From the NCBI GenBank assembly GCA_964447205.1, contig CAYUSB010000012.1, positions 62,001-126,000 of the forward strand: a stretch of 64,000 bases of DNA. Reading direction: 5' to 3'. Shown one piece after another: positions 16,078-23,858 of this stretch (the stretch's first letter is position 1; every line of letters begins with the position of its first letter). The DNA comes from JAEUKH01 sp964447205. Lineage in GTDB: Bacteria > Myxococcota_A > Polyangia > Polyangiales > Ga0077539. The notes under the pieces were generated by a model. The model made no database searches. It was not told the origin of the DNA and saw only the letters and a program-made list of their open reading frames with translations. The position numbers were made by a program, and so were the translations under genes.

Positions 16078-16213
16078 GCTTGTCGAGCGGCATGCCCGCC
16101 CCGTCCGGAGCGTGCGGCCCCTGATTCACTACGCCGACTGTGGGGGTTCGCTCCGCCCGACCTGGTGGACGCCGTGGCTGCTTTCACGCCTCGCAGCCTC
16201 GACAGCCGCCTGA
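16052..16213 (+). CDS. Possible small protein overlapping the ImmA/IrrE gene
   Basis: A 53-codon frame beginning MSLYGILRELVERHARPV with 26 bp of overlap with the preceding gene's end. No homology recognised. Amphipathic start, two Trp in a row near the end. ImmA/IrrE regulators often come with a small partner, which is the only reason to list it; chance ORF is equally possible. Confidence 0.25.
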   Translation: MSLYGILRELVERHARPVRSVRPLIHYADCGGSLRPTWWTPWLLSRLAASTAA

Positions 16214-16293
16214 GGTTCATCCATCGTCGGCCTCGCGGCGGTCGACCGCAGTGTGGCGACCCCCACCGCGACGCGCGACGGGCTGCTGGCGAC

Positions 16294-16500
16294 GGGCAGC
16301 GAAGCCGCAAGGGCGCAAGGGTCGCAAGGGGCAGAAGGTTTTTTTGGGGGGAGGCATCGGTGTAACACCCCCGACGCTTTGCGGGCGACAGGGCCATCAT
16401 CAGCAACATCTCTCCCCCCGCGCGCCGACCTTCGCCTGCCCGAGGCCCCCCATCACGTCTGGACCCTTGCGGCCCTCGCGCCCTTGCGGCTTCGCTGCCC
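16294..16500. repeat. Inverted-repeat element (about 207 bp)
   Basis: Arms 16294-16330 and 16464-16500 are 37 bp each and inverted with about three mismatches; both contain the GCAGCGAAGCCGCAAGGGCG sequence (or complement). The loop includes a run of T and G (around 16338-16350). MITE-like, lying in the 330-bp gap between the ImmA/IrrE region and the second Uma2 gene. Its end abuts the left edge of the segmental duplication copy 2. Confidence 0.75.
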
Positions 16501-16546
16501 ATAGCCCCGATACCGGTTTTGATCCCGCGACCCGGATGCGGAACCC

Positions 16547-17275
16547 TCAGCCGCCTCCACCCCCGGCGAGCTTCGCCTCCAGCGCTCGGATACGCGCCTC
16601 CGCGGCCTCCGCTCTGGCCAACGCCCGGTCACGCTCGGCCTCGGCCATGTCGCGCTCCTCGGCCGTGGTGGGCCAGAGCTTCGTGCCCTCGCGATCGTCG
16701 GCCACGCGCAGGAGGTCGCCGACCACGACCAACCACGCGTCGAGCTCGGTCGAGCGCACGGGCCCGTCGCCCGCATACACCCGGCGAAACCCGCTCCGGG
16801 TCCTGCGCCAGACCTGCAACACCCAGGGGCCCTCCTGGGCGTCGGTGCGGCCGTATCCGTCGGGGTCAAACACCCACAGCTCGCGGGTGCCCGACGCGGC
16901 GTACTTCGCCGGACCAGTGTTGTAATCCTTGTAGGCCGTCTCGCGCCCCACGACCTCCACCGCGATGCGCGGCACCCCGCACCCTTTCTCCCAGGTCATC
17001 ACGCTGCGCGACCCCTCGGGCATGGCGGGCTCTACCCACAGCAGGTCGGGATCGACGCCTACCCCGGGGTGGGCTTGATCCCAGCGCAGGGCCACATTGG
17101 CAGCGATCGTCGCGTCGCTCTGGGTGCGCGCGATGCGGGCCTCGAAGACCTGTTGGAGCGTGTCTTCGCGGTGCTGCGTCTTCAAGGTGATGGGCATGTT
17201 GAAGCCGTCCGCGAGGTACCAGTCTTCCGGCGGGGAGGGCTCCCACAGTGCTGCCGCGGTCGCGCGCGAACTCAT
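16547..17275 (-). CDS. Uma2 family (DUF820) PD-(D/E)xK endonuclease-like protein, copy 2
   Basis: A 242-aa near-twin of the 11.0-kb copy. The nuclease core (VDPDLLWV, VEVVGRE, KDYNTGPAKYAASGTRELW) is kept. Substitutions cluster around residues 18-45 (for example WYLADGFNMPITLKTQ here). The coiled-coil tail has one ERDMAEAERDRA stretch and lacks three heptads found in copy 1. It lies directly upstream (on the minus strand, downstream) of DUF5682, with the start 52 bp from that gene's stop. Confidence 0.88.
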   Translation of the reverse strand: MSSRATAAALWEPSPPEDWYLADGFNMPITLKTQHREDTLQQVFEARIARTQSDATIAANVALRWDQAHPGVGVDPDLLWVEPAMPEGSRSVMTWEKGCGVPRIAVEVVGRETAYKDYNTGPAKYAASGTRELWVFDPDGYGRTDAQEGPWVLQVWRRTRSGFRRVYAGDGPVRSTELDAWLVVVGDLLRVADDREGTKLWPTTAEERDMAEAERDRALARAEAAEARIRALEAKLAGGGGG

Positions 17276-17282
17276 GACCCTG

Positions 17283-17288
17283 ACAGTA
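17283..17288 (-). promoter_or_regulatory. Candidate -10 hexamer TACTGT of a leaderless gene
   Basis: On the minus strand it ends 7 nt before the ATG of Uma2 copy 2, the same spacing as copy 1. No Shine-Dalgarno sequence between. Confidence 0.4.
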
Positions 17289-17326
17289 CCCCACCGCCTC
17301 CGAGGCCGTCCAACCCGCGGGCCCTC

Positions 17327-19810
17327 TCACCCCCAAGCGTCGAGCACGGAGGCCACGGCCCGGTCGCCCTCGGCCGCGAGCTCGGCCAGGGCCGGGGGAA
17401 CAGGCAGGTCGCGCGGGGCAACCGCGTCGAGCCCCACGGTCTCGCTCACCCGCTGCCCGATCTGGTCGATCTCGGTCGGGATGAACTGCGTAAACGCCCG
17501 CCGCAGGTCAGGCAGGATGCGCTTGAAACGCGCCCAGTCGAGGGCCCCGAGCACCTCGTTGACCGCACGCAGGAGGCGGGTCGAGCCGAGGAAGATGTTC
17601 TTCGCGGACAGAAACAGTCCGTCGAGGAACGGGCCCGCCGAGAGGGCCTCCTCGTCGCCCCCGCGCAGGTACACCTCCAGGGCCTCGGCCACCACCCGCT
17701 CGCGCGTGGCCCCGAGCGAATACAACACCCCATACCCCGCCCCCCGCAGGGTGGGGTTTCCGTCCTGGGTCGACACCATCTCCTGAAGCCGCGCGATGAG
17801 GAGCCCCCGGTCGAGGCGAGCCCCGTCGAAGGTGAGGGCCACCCGCACGAGGGTCTGCATCCCGTCGAGGACCTTCGGGGCCATGTCGCCCTGGGCATAG
17901 ACCACCGCAGGCAGGGTCGTGGCGCACCGCGCAAACAGGGCCTCGATCGTGCCCAACACCCGCCCATGCCCCCGCGTGGCCAGGGTGTCTCGGTAGGCGT
18001 AGAGCATCACAAAATCGCGCAGGGCCGCGGCCAGGTGTTCAAACAGGGTGTCGTCGGTGATGGCCTCCTCCACCGCCGTGAGGGCGTCGTCGAAGACCTC
18101 CGTGAGCCCCATCTGGGCAGCACGCAAGAGCAGCCGCGTGGTGGCCGCCGCGTCCCCCGCCTCCTCGGCCAGCGACACCCGAACCCGCTCCGCCGCCGCC
18201 GCCGCTACCGTGGCCCCGCGGTCGGACAGGTCCAACAGCCGCTCGTCGACCCGCTCGGTCCAGCGTAGGCCCCAGGTCTCGCCGAGGAGGTGCATGTTCT
18301 CCCCCGTGGCGAGGTCGGGGCCCTTGTAGAAGCCTCCGGGGTAGGCCGCGTTGGCGTTGCCCTCCGCCACCGGCACAAACATCGGAACCTCCAGCAGGGC
18401 GCACTGATGCAGAAACGCGCTCTTGTGGCGGTGCTCGGGCGAGCGCCCCACGTCGCAGCGCAGGGTCTTGTTGGCCCCGCTCACGTCGATGCGGTGGGCC
18501 TTGCACTGGGCGTAGTAGTCGCGCAGGAGCGAGACCGTTCCTGCCGCGGGGGTGACCTGTCCGCGCAGGGAGCCCACCATGACCTCGCGGGCCACCCGTT
18601 CGACCGCGGCCCCGTGCACGCGGATGTCGCCCTTCACCAGGGTCATCTGCACCGCGTCGAGGAGGTCGTCGCGGGTGACCTCGCGGTTGCCGCGCAGGGT
18701 GGCGAGGTCTTGAGCCGAACGCCACGCGGCCACGGCATCGGCCGTCGAGGCGGGCTCGCGCAGGGCCCGCAGGCGCCGCATGGTCTCGGTAATGAGCACG
18801 AGGGCCGCGGCGTCGTAGGGGCGGGCCTCGCCTGCGGTGAGGGCCTCCCACACGGCGTGCTGGTATCCAGGGAGGCGGTTGAGCTGGTAGAGCCCCGCGA
18901 GGGCCTCGTAGGAGTGGGCCGTCACGAGGGTGTCGAGCTGCTTGTCGCGGCGGAGCTTCGTACGAACCGGGGTGGTCCAGGGCAGGGCCACCGTGTGGAA
19001 GGCCCCCGTCACCACCGCCACGGTGCCGCCCTTGTGGGCCTTGAGGGCCGCGTCGATGCGGTCGCGCATGAAGGCCTCGCGGGCGAGGGTTCCGTCGGCC
19101 ACGAGGGCCGGGTCGGGGGGGGCCGTGGCGGGGCTCTGGTCGGGCCCCAGGGTGCTCCAGCGCACGCACCACGCGAAGGTCAGGACAGCCCGGCGGAAGG
19201 CCTCGGGGGCGGCGGCGTGGCCCGCGGCTTCGAAGGTGGCGTTCCAGTACTCCTCGAACGAGCGGCGGCGCTGTCGGGTGCGGAGGGCCTCGAAGTAGGC
19301 GCTGCGGGCGAGGTGTCCGTCGTCGACGGCCTGCGAGGTCTCCCGGGCGGGCAGGTGTTTGTACGGGATGGTCTCGGACAGCGGCAGGTCGCAGAAGCTC
19401 AGGCTGGCCCCGATCTCGTGCCCCACCGTGAGGGCCACATGCTCGGGGGCGTGGGCCGTGAAGGGCCACCAGCCGCGGTACCGCACGGCGATTTCGGGCG
19501 AGGCCGAGAGGGTTCCGTTTTGACCGAAGCGGTTGTCGGCGTCGGTGTACGACGAGAACAGCGTGAACGGGGCCTCGGTCTGCGGGTCGACGAGGTGGGG
19601 AATGAGCGGGTCGGCGTCGGCCGGTCCCTCGACCAGAACCGCCGCCGGGCGCGCGGCCCGCAGCATCCGGGCGAGGTGCCACGCGCAGGCCGGCGAGAAG
19701 TGCCGCACGGGGAACCACAGCACCCTCGGGTCGGCCACGATGGCCTCGACGGCCTCGGCGGCGGTGGCAGGGGGGCCCGACGGCGGGGCGGCCTTCTTGC
19801 GCGCGGCCAT
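17327..19810 (-). CDS. DUF5682 family protein, partner of MoxR ATPase
   Basis: An 827-aa cytoplasmic protein. The N-terminal part has VLWFPVRHFSPACAWHL and VLVEGPADADPLIPHLV, the typical DUF5682 opening, which resembles an erythromycin-esterase/ChaN-like scaffold with His and Glu residues. The remainder is helical repeats. In many high-GC bacteria such genes follow a MoxR ATPase and precede SWIM and VWA (CoxE-like) genes, a presumed chaperone or conflict module. Here it starts 10 bp after the MoxR gene, but the expected VWA partner is absent: the next gene down is Uma2. The 3' end has been copied twice into the neighbouring island. Confidence 0.88.
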   Translation of the reverse strand: MAARKKAAPPSGPPATAAEAVEAIVADPRVLWFPVRHFSPACAWHLARMLRAARPAAVLVEGPADADPLIPHLVDPQTEAPFTLFSSYTDADNRFGQNGTLSASPEIAVRYRGWWPFTAHAPEHVALTVGHEIGASLSFCDLPLSETIPYKHLPARETSQAVDDGHLARSAYFEALRTRQRRRSFEEYWNATFEAAGHAAAPEAFRRAVLTFAWCVRWSTLGPDQSPATAPPDPALVADGTLAREAFMRDRIDAALKAHKGGTVAVVTGAFHTVALPWTTPVRTKLRRDKQLDTLVTAHSYEALAGLYQLNRLPGYQHAVWEALTAGEARPYDAAALVLITETMRRLRALREPASTADAVAAWRSAQDLATLRGNREVTRDDLLDAVQMTLVKGDIRVHGAAVERVAREVMVGSLRGQVTPAAGTVSLLRDYYAQCKAHRIDVSGANKTLRCDVGRSPEHRHKSAFLHQCALLEVPMFVPVAEGNANAAYPGGFYKGPDLATGENMHLLGETWGLRWTERVDERLLDLSDRGATVAAAAAERVRVSLAEEAGDAAATTRLLLRAAQMGLTEVFDDALTAVEEAITDDTLFEHLAAALRDFVMLYAYRDTLATRGHGRVLGTIEALFARCATTLPAVVYAQGDMAPKVLDGMQTLVRVALTFDGARLDRGLLIARLQEMVSTQDGNPTLRGAGYGVLYSLGATRERVVAEALEVYLRGGDEEALSAGPFLDGLFLSAKNIFLGSTRLLRAVNEVLGALDWARFKRILPDLRRAFTQFIPTEIDQIGQRVSETVGLDAVAPRDLPVPPALAELAAEGDRAVASVLDAWG

Positions 19811-19820
19811 CGGGTGCGAC

Positions 19821-20957
19821 TCAGCCGCCCTTGAGGTGCGAACGGGCTTTGTAATAGGCCTTCCACAGCCCCACGTCGCGGGTGGCCCGGGGTTTGACCG
19901 CCACCTCCCAGTACGAGCGCAGGGCTTTTACGTCGTCGCCTCCGTCCTTGGCCGCGGCCCCGGCGAGGTTGATCACGAGGTGCTCGGGCTCGATCTTCCG
20001 GGCCCCGAAGAAGGCCGCGAAGAGGGCCGCGTGGTAGCCGACGCTGACGGCCTCGGCGGTGCTCATCACGGCCCCGGCCCGGTCGACCTTGACGCCGTCG
20101 AGGGTCTTGCCCGAGCGCAGCTCGTGGAAGGTGGTGACCAGGAGGTCGAGGACGTCGTCGCCCAGGCTAACCCCTTCGGCTACGCCCCCCTGGAGGAGGG
20201 CCGTGACCTGACCCCGCACGATCTTGACCTCCTCGTGCAGGTCGTCGACGGGGGGCACGGTCTCGAAGTTGAAGCGGCGTTTGAGGGCCGACGACATCTC
20301 GTTGACCCCGCGGTCGCGGGTGTTGGCCGTAGCGATGACATTGAACCCGCGTCGGGCCAGGACCACCCCCTCCTCGCCCGGCAGCTCGGGCACGAGCATG
20401 ACCTTCTCGGACAGGGCCGACAGGAGGGTGTCCTGCACCTCGTGGGGGGTGCGGGTGATCTCCTCGAAGCGGGTCACCTGCCCCCCGCGCATCCCGAGGT
20501 ACAACGGCCCCGGAACCAAGGCCCGCAGGCTCGGCCCCTCGGCCAGGAGGAGGGCGTAGTTCCAGCTGTATTTGATCTGGTCTTCGGTGATCCCGGCGCT
20601 GCCCTGGATGGTGAGGAGGGAGGTGCCCGAGACGGCGGCGGCGAGGTGTTCGGAGAGCCAGCTCTTGGCCGTTCCGGGCTCGCCGATGAGGAGGAGGCCC
20701 CGGTCGCTGGCCAGGGTCACGATGGCCCGCTGCACGAGCACGTCGTCGCCGTAGAACTTCCGCGACACCGCCACCGCACGGGCCTCCCCGTCGACCTCGT
20801 ACGAGAGCGATCGACCACCGCTCCCGAGGATGAAGCTCTCCACCGCCCGGGGCGAAAGAACCCACCCCGCGGGCCGGGGGTCAGTGTCGTTGGCCGCGAG
20901 GGCGGCGAGCTCGTCGGGGTACCGCCGTTCGGCCGGCAATCGTAGGGCGTCACGCAC
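19821..20957 (-). CDS. MoxR-family AAA+ ATPase
   Basis: A 378-aa AAA+ protein. Walker A is GEPGTAKSW, Walker B falls in the RFEEITRTPHEVQDTLLSAL region (degenerate, as in some MoxR members), sensor 1 is NVIATANTRDRGVNEMS, and the arginine finger is SALKRRFNFE. MoxR ATPases act as chaperones or assemble metallo-cofactor enzymes with VWA partners. No upstream ATG fits; the GTG at complement 20955-20957 starts VRDALRLP, with TAGCCT ending 7 nt before it. Operon with DUF5682. Confidence 0.9.
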   Translation of the reverse strand: MRDALRLPAERRYPDELAALAANDTDPRPAGWVLSPRAVESFILGSGGRSLSYEVDGEARAVAVSRKFYGDDVLVQRAIVTLASDRGLLLIGEPGTAKSWLSEHLAAAVSGTSLLTIQGSAGITEDQIKYSWNYALLLAEGPSLRALVPGPLYLGMRGGQVTRFEEITRTPHEVQDTLLSALSEKVMLVPELPGEEGVVLARRGFNVIATANTRDRGVNEMSSALKRRFNFETVPPVDDLHEEVKIVRGQVTALLQGGVAEGVSLGDDVLDLLVTTFHELRSGKTLDGVKVDRAGAVMSTAEAVSVGYHAALFAAFFGARKIEPEHLVINLAGAAAKDGGDDVKALRSYWEVAVKPRATRDVGLWKAYYKARSHLKGG

Positions 20958-20964
20958 GGCCCGG

Positions 20965-20970
20965 AGGCTA
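20965..20970 (-). promoter_or_regulatory. Candidate -10 hexamer TAGCCT of a leaderless gene
   Basis: Ends 7 nt before the GTG start of the MoxR gene on the minus strand; no Shine-Dalgarno sequence in the gap. Confidence 0.35.
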
Positions 20971-21028
20971 CCACGGCCACCGTGGCACCCGGCCAGTGAT
21001 GGATTCGCGTCCCTCCGACGTATACCGC

Positions 21029-21034
21029 TACACT
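21029..21034 (+). promoter_or_regulatory. Candidate -10 hexamer TACACT
   Basis: Ends 4 nt before the DUF4403 ATG at 21039. At that spacing the transcript would begin inside or after the ATG, so either translation starts slightly downstream (ATG at 21045 is in frame and at 10 nt) or the hexamer is not the functional -10. Confidence 0.3.
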
Positions 21035-21038
21035 CCCG

Positions 21039-22526
21039 ATGCCCATGCCCCCGTCGCTGCTCACCCGCTCGGTTCCTCTGCTCCTGCTGGCCGCCCTTGG
21101 GGCCTCGGCGGGCTGCGGGCACACCCTCAACGTGCCCCGCCCCCCCGCCGGGACGCCCGCGCACCCTCCCCCGTTGCCCACCTCGCGCATCGAGGCCCCG
21201 TTGTCGGCCGAGCTCGGCGACACGCTCCAGAGCCTGGAGTCCGAGGTCCCGCGCACCTTCGACACGGGCGGGCAGTTTCGGATGATCGGGGTGACCCCGG
21301 TGGGCATTCGGTACACGGTCCAGCGGGCTCCATTTCGGTTTACGGCCGAGGGGTCGCACATCGTGGCCGAGACCACCCTGGAGATCGCCGCCGAGGCCTG
21401 CGTAGGCACCCCCGGGGGCCTGCCCATCCCCCTGCTCGGCGGGATCTGTCAGCCCGTGGCCTCCTGCGGGATCAACGAGGCCCGGCGCCGTGTGGTGATC
21501 CGCACCGAGACCGCCCTGGCGCTGTCGCCCGACTGGCGGGTGGTGAGCGAGACCCGCCCGGGGGCCGTACGCTTCCTCGACCGATGCGAACTCACCGCGT
21601 TTCGTGTCGACGTGTCGGGCATCGCCTCGCAGTTTGTGATGGAGCAGGTGGCCACGGCCACGCGCCAGATGGACAGCCGGATCGCCGCCCGAGGCGACCT
21701 GCGGCCGCGGGCCGAGCAGTTCTGGGCCGCGTTGCAGACGCCGATCGACCTGGGGGAGGGCTTCTGGCTGCAGCTCGCGCCGGAGTCTGTATTTGCCGCG
21801 CCGTTTACGGTGACCACCGCGCGGGTCGAGACCCGGGTGGGCATCGTGGCGCGTCCGCAGGTGACGGCGGGGGCGGTGCGGCCGTCGGTTCCGCGCCCGT
21901 TGCCGCCGCTGGAGCCGGCTCCGCCGCCGGGGGCGGGGGGACAGGGGGATGGGGGTTTTCGGATGACCTTCGACGCCGCGGTCGACTTCGCCGAGGTGAC
22001 CCGCCTCGTGGCCTCGGAGTTTCAAGGCCGAACCCTGCGCCTGTCGGGCCACGACGTGCTCGTGCGGGGGGTGCGGACCCGGGGTTCGGGTCAGGCGTTG
22101 TTGATCGAGATGGACGTGACCTTCACCGACCCGCCCTTCGGCAACACCACGGGCACGGTGTACCTCGCGGGCCTGCCGGCGTACGACGCCGCGAGCGGCA
22201 ACCTGGTCGTCCGCGAGCTTGACTACACCCTCGACACCCGGAGCGCCCTCTTGCGGATGGGGGAGTGGTTTCTGCGGGGCTCCCTGCGGGAGGACGTAGC
22301 GCGCAGGGCGGTCTTCCCGATGCGGGCCCGCATCGACCGGCTGCGGGCCCAGGCCCAGGCCGCCCTGTCGCGGGAGCTGGTGCCGGGAACGCGGCTGCGG
22401 GGAGAGATCACCGGGGTGCGGCCGCAGGAGGCGTACGTCACCGAGGAAGGGGTCGTCCTGCGGGTCGCGGTCGAGGGAACGGCCTCGGTCACCCAGGACC
22501 TCTCGACGCTGAACCTCGTGCGGTAG
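21039..22526 (+). CDS. DUF4403 family lipoprotein
   Basis: A 495-aa protein with a signal peptide and lipobox (LLAALGASAGC). The body is all-beta/alpha repeats matching DUF4403: RFTAEGSHIVAETTLEI early, SRIAARGDLRPRAEQFWAAL in the middle, and FDAAVDFAEVTRLV and GTVYLAGLPAYDAAS in the C-terminal half. DUF4403 proteins are envelope proteins with a tubular lipid-binding-like fold and are uncharacterised. In-frame ATGs at 21039 and 21045; the first is given. Monocistronic. Ends 27 bp before the 245-bp repeat element. Confidence 0.85.
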   Translation: MPMPPSLLTRSVPLLLLAALGASAGCGHTLNVPRPPAGTPAHPPPLPTSRIEAPLSAELGDTLQSLESEVPRTFDTGGQFRMIGVTPVGIRYTVQRAPFRFTAEGSHIVAETTLEIAAEACVGTPGGLPIPLLGGICQPVASCGINEARRRVVIRTETALALSPDWRVVSETRPGAVRFLDRCELTAFRVDVSGIASQFVMEQVATATRQMDSRIAARGDLRPRAEQFWAALQTPIDLGEGFWLQLAPESVFAAPFTVTTARVETRVGIVARPQVTAGAVRPSVPRPLPPLEPAPPPGAGGQGDGGFRMTFDAAVDFAEVTRLVASEFQGRTLRLSGHDVLVRGVRTRGSGQALLIEMDVTFTDPPFGNTTGTVYLAGLPAYDAASGNLVVRELDYTLDTRSALLRMGEWFLRGSLREDVARRAVFPMRARIDRLRAQAQAALSRELVPGTRLRGEITGVRPQEAYVTEEGVVLRVAVEGTASVTQDLSTLNLVR

Positions 22527-22552
22527 CCGTGGGCCCAAGGCGGGATAGGGGC

Positions 22553-22797
22553 GAAGGGCGGGTTTGAAACTACCGCTGTCAACTTTGGGCTCCGAGGCCG
22601 TGGATCTGCCGGGATGTCGTGGTGGCCAGCGACCGGCGGCCCTCACCCACTCCTGTTCGCGCGATCCTCCCGGTGCGCGGGCTTCAGCCCGCGGCGCGGC
22701 GCCCCGAGCTTCCAATCGGATCGATTGTCGGAGTTTGGCGGGAGGCCGGGCAGGCTGAATCGCTAAGTTGACAGCGGTAGTTTCAAACCCGCCCTTC
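22553..22797. mobile_element. MITE-like element, 245 bp, perfect 33-bp terminal inverted repeats
   Basis: The arms 22553-22585 and 22765-22797 are exact reverse complements over 33 bp (GAAGGGCGGGTTTGAAACTA... inward). The interior contains a strong hairpin (GCGGGCTTCAGCCCGC near 22677-22693) and a GGCCCTCACCCACTCCTGTTC-like stretch (22640-22660) resembling part of the composite repeat at 14.1 kb. No transposase. No target-site duplication could be seen at the edges. It fills the gap between the DUF4403 gene and the next small ORF. Confidence 0.85.
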
Positions 22798-22831
22798 TGC
22801 GTTCACAACCATCTCTCGCTGGCACTGCTCG

Positions 22832-23203
22832 ATGGGCACCGCCGGGCGCCTTGTCCCCCGTCGCCTCCCGCGCGACGCTCTCGCCGTGCCTGACGCTGAC
22901 CGCCCCGACCTCGACACCCTCTTGCTCCGGCTCGGCCAGGGAACGCCCGAGAGCCTCGACGCTGAACGCGCCCTCGCCCAGGCGGGAGACGCGGCCCTCG
23001 AGCCCTATACCGCCGTGTTCTCGGAACTCGAACGCAAACGAACCCTGCGGGCCCCCCAAGGGTTTGCCGACGCCGGTCGGAAGCTCGCCCGAGGGCTGAT
23101 TCGGCTTCGCCTCGCGGGCTGGACAGAAGGGGCAGAGGCAGAGGCAGATCGGACCGCCGCCCTATGCAGCCAGCCTGTTGCGCGGAACTCCCCGCGGGCG
23201 TAG
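22832..23203 (+). CDS. Hypothetical protein
   Basis: 123 aa from the ATG, or 105 aa from a GTG at 22886. The stretch LDTLLLRLGQGTPESLDAER then ALAQAGDAALEPYTAVFSEL reads like a genuine helical protein with GC-rich codon bias, but no family is recognised. The last 20 codons look like read-through into the spacer. The next gene starts 55 bp after its stop. Confidence 0.4.
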   Translation: MGTAGRLVPRRLPRDALAVPDADRPDLDTLLLRLGQGTPESLDAERALAQAGDAALEPYTAVFSELERKRTLRAPQGFADAGRKLARGLIRLRLAGWTEGAEAEADRTAALCSQPVARNSPRA

Positions 23204-23258
23204 CACCGACCGTGTGCTCGCAACCCCCCACCTCTCGGTCCTCCGGGGACAACCCAGC

Positions 23259-23792
23259 ATGAACCTCGGGCCCGCCGATCTCTCCCGCCTCGAAGGCGTG
23301 GTCGCTCCGGAGGTGCTCTCCGCGGCCCGGGTCGCCTCGCAGCACCTGACGGCCCTCGGGCTGCGCCATGCGCTCGTCGGAGGCCTCGCGGTGGGCGTGC
23401 GTGGTGTTCCTCGGGCGACCAAGGACGTCGACTTTCTCGTCGGCGACGAGGCCTTCGAGCACCACGCAGGCGGGCTGGTCACCATGAAACCCGGGGTCCC
23501 CATCCAGGTCAACGGGGTCCTGATCGATCTCCTCACGGCGCAGGCAGAGGACGGGGCCCTGGCCCTGGTTCCGGTGCTGCCTGGGGCGGGGGAGGTTCCG
23601 ATCGCGTCGGCGGAGGCGTTGGTGCATCTCAAGCTGAAGTCGCCGCGGCTCAAGGATGCCAGCGACATCGTCGAGATGGTGAAGGCGGGCATCGACACCG
23701 GGCGCTGCCGCCGCTGGCTGTCGGACAACGCCCCGTCGCTCGTCGCGCGCTTCGAGGAGTTGGCTGCCCGCGCCGAGGCGGAGTCCCAGTAG
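23259..23792 (+). CDS. Nucleotidyltransferase-fold protein (AbiEii/MNT-like)
   Basis: A 177-aa protein. HALVGGLAVGVRGVPRATKD followed by VDFLV gives the GG and TxDxD signature of small nucleotidyltransferases. The C-terminus contains LVHLKLKSPRLKDASDIVEM, typical of the AbiEii/UTase-like group that includes toxins of type IV or VII toxin-antitoxin systems. No HEPN or AbiEi partner is adjacent, so it may be a solitary housekeeping or relic member. Start chosen at ATG 23259, from which the domain begins; upstream residues are non-homologous. Confidence 0.8.
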   Translation: MNLGPADLSRLEGVVAPEVLSAARVASQHLTALGLRHALVGGLAVGVRGVPRATKDVDFLVGDEAFEHHAGGLVTMKPGVPIQVNGVLIDLLTAQAEDGALALVPVLPGAGEVPIASAEALVHLKLKSPRLKDASDIVEMVKAGIDTGRCRRWLSDNAPSLVARFEELAARAEAESQ

Positions 23793-23858
23793 CGCGCCCA
23801 TCGGGGCCGTCACCTACCGCGACTGAGCCCCCCCACCTCCCCCACCTCGGAGCCCACG

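Larger units (their letters stand above)
16513..17360. repeat. Segmental duplication, copy 2 (Uma2 gene plus flanks)
   Basis: Direct repeat of about 11010-11912. Here the right end runs into the genuine 3' end of the DUF5682 gene (which stops at 17327), so this is probably the original position and copy 1 the derived one, because copy 1 carries a severed fragment of DUF5682 at its edge. Confidence 0.85.

Noticed and set aside
14815..16213. ImmA/IrrE gene as part of a prophage or ICE
   Set aside because: No integrase, phage structural or transfer genes lie nearby; only small repeats and duplicated fragments are seen.
23259..23792. AbiE-type abortive infection system
   Set aside because: Only the nucleotidyltransferase-like component is visible; no AbiEi-type antitoxin or HEPN partner is adjacent, so a defence role is not claimed.
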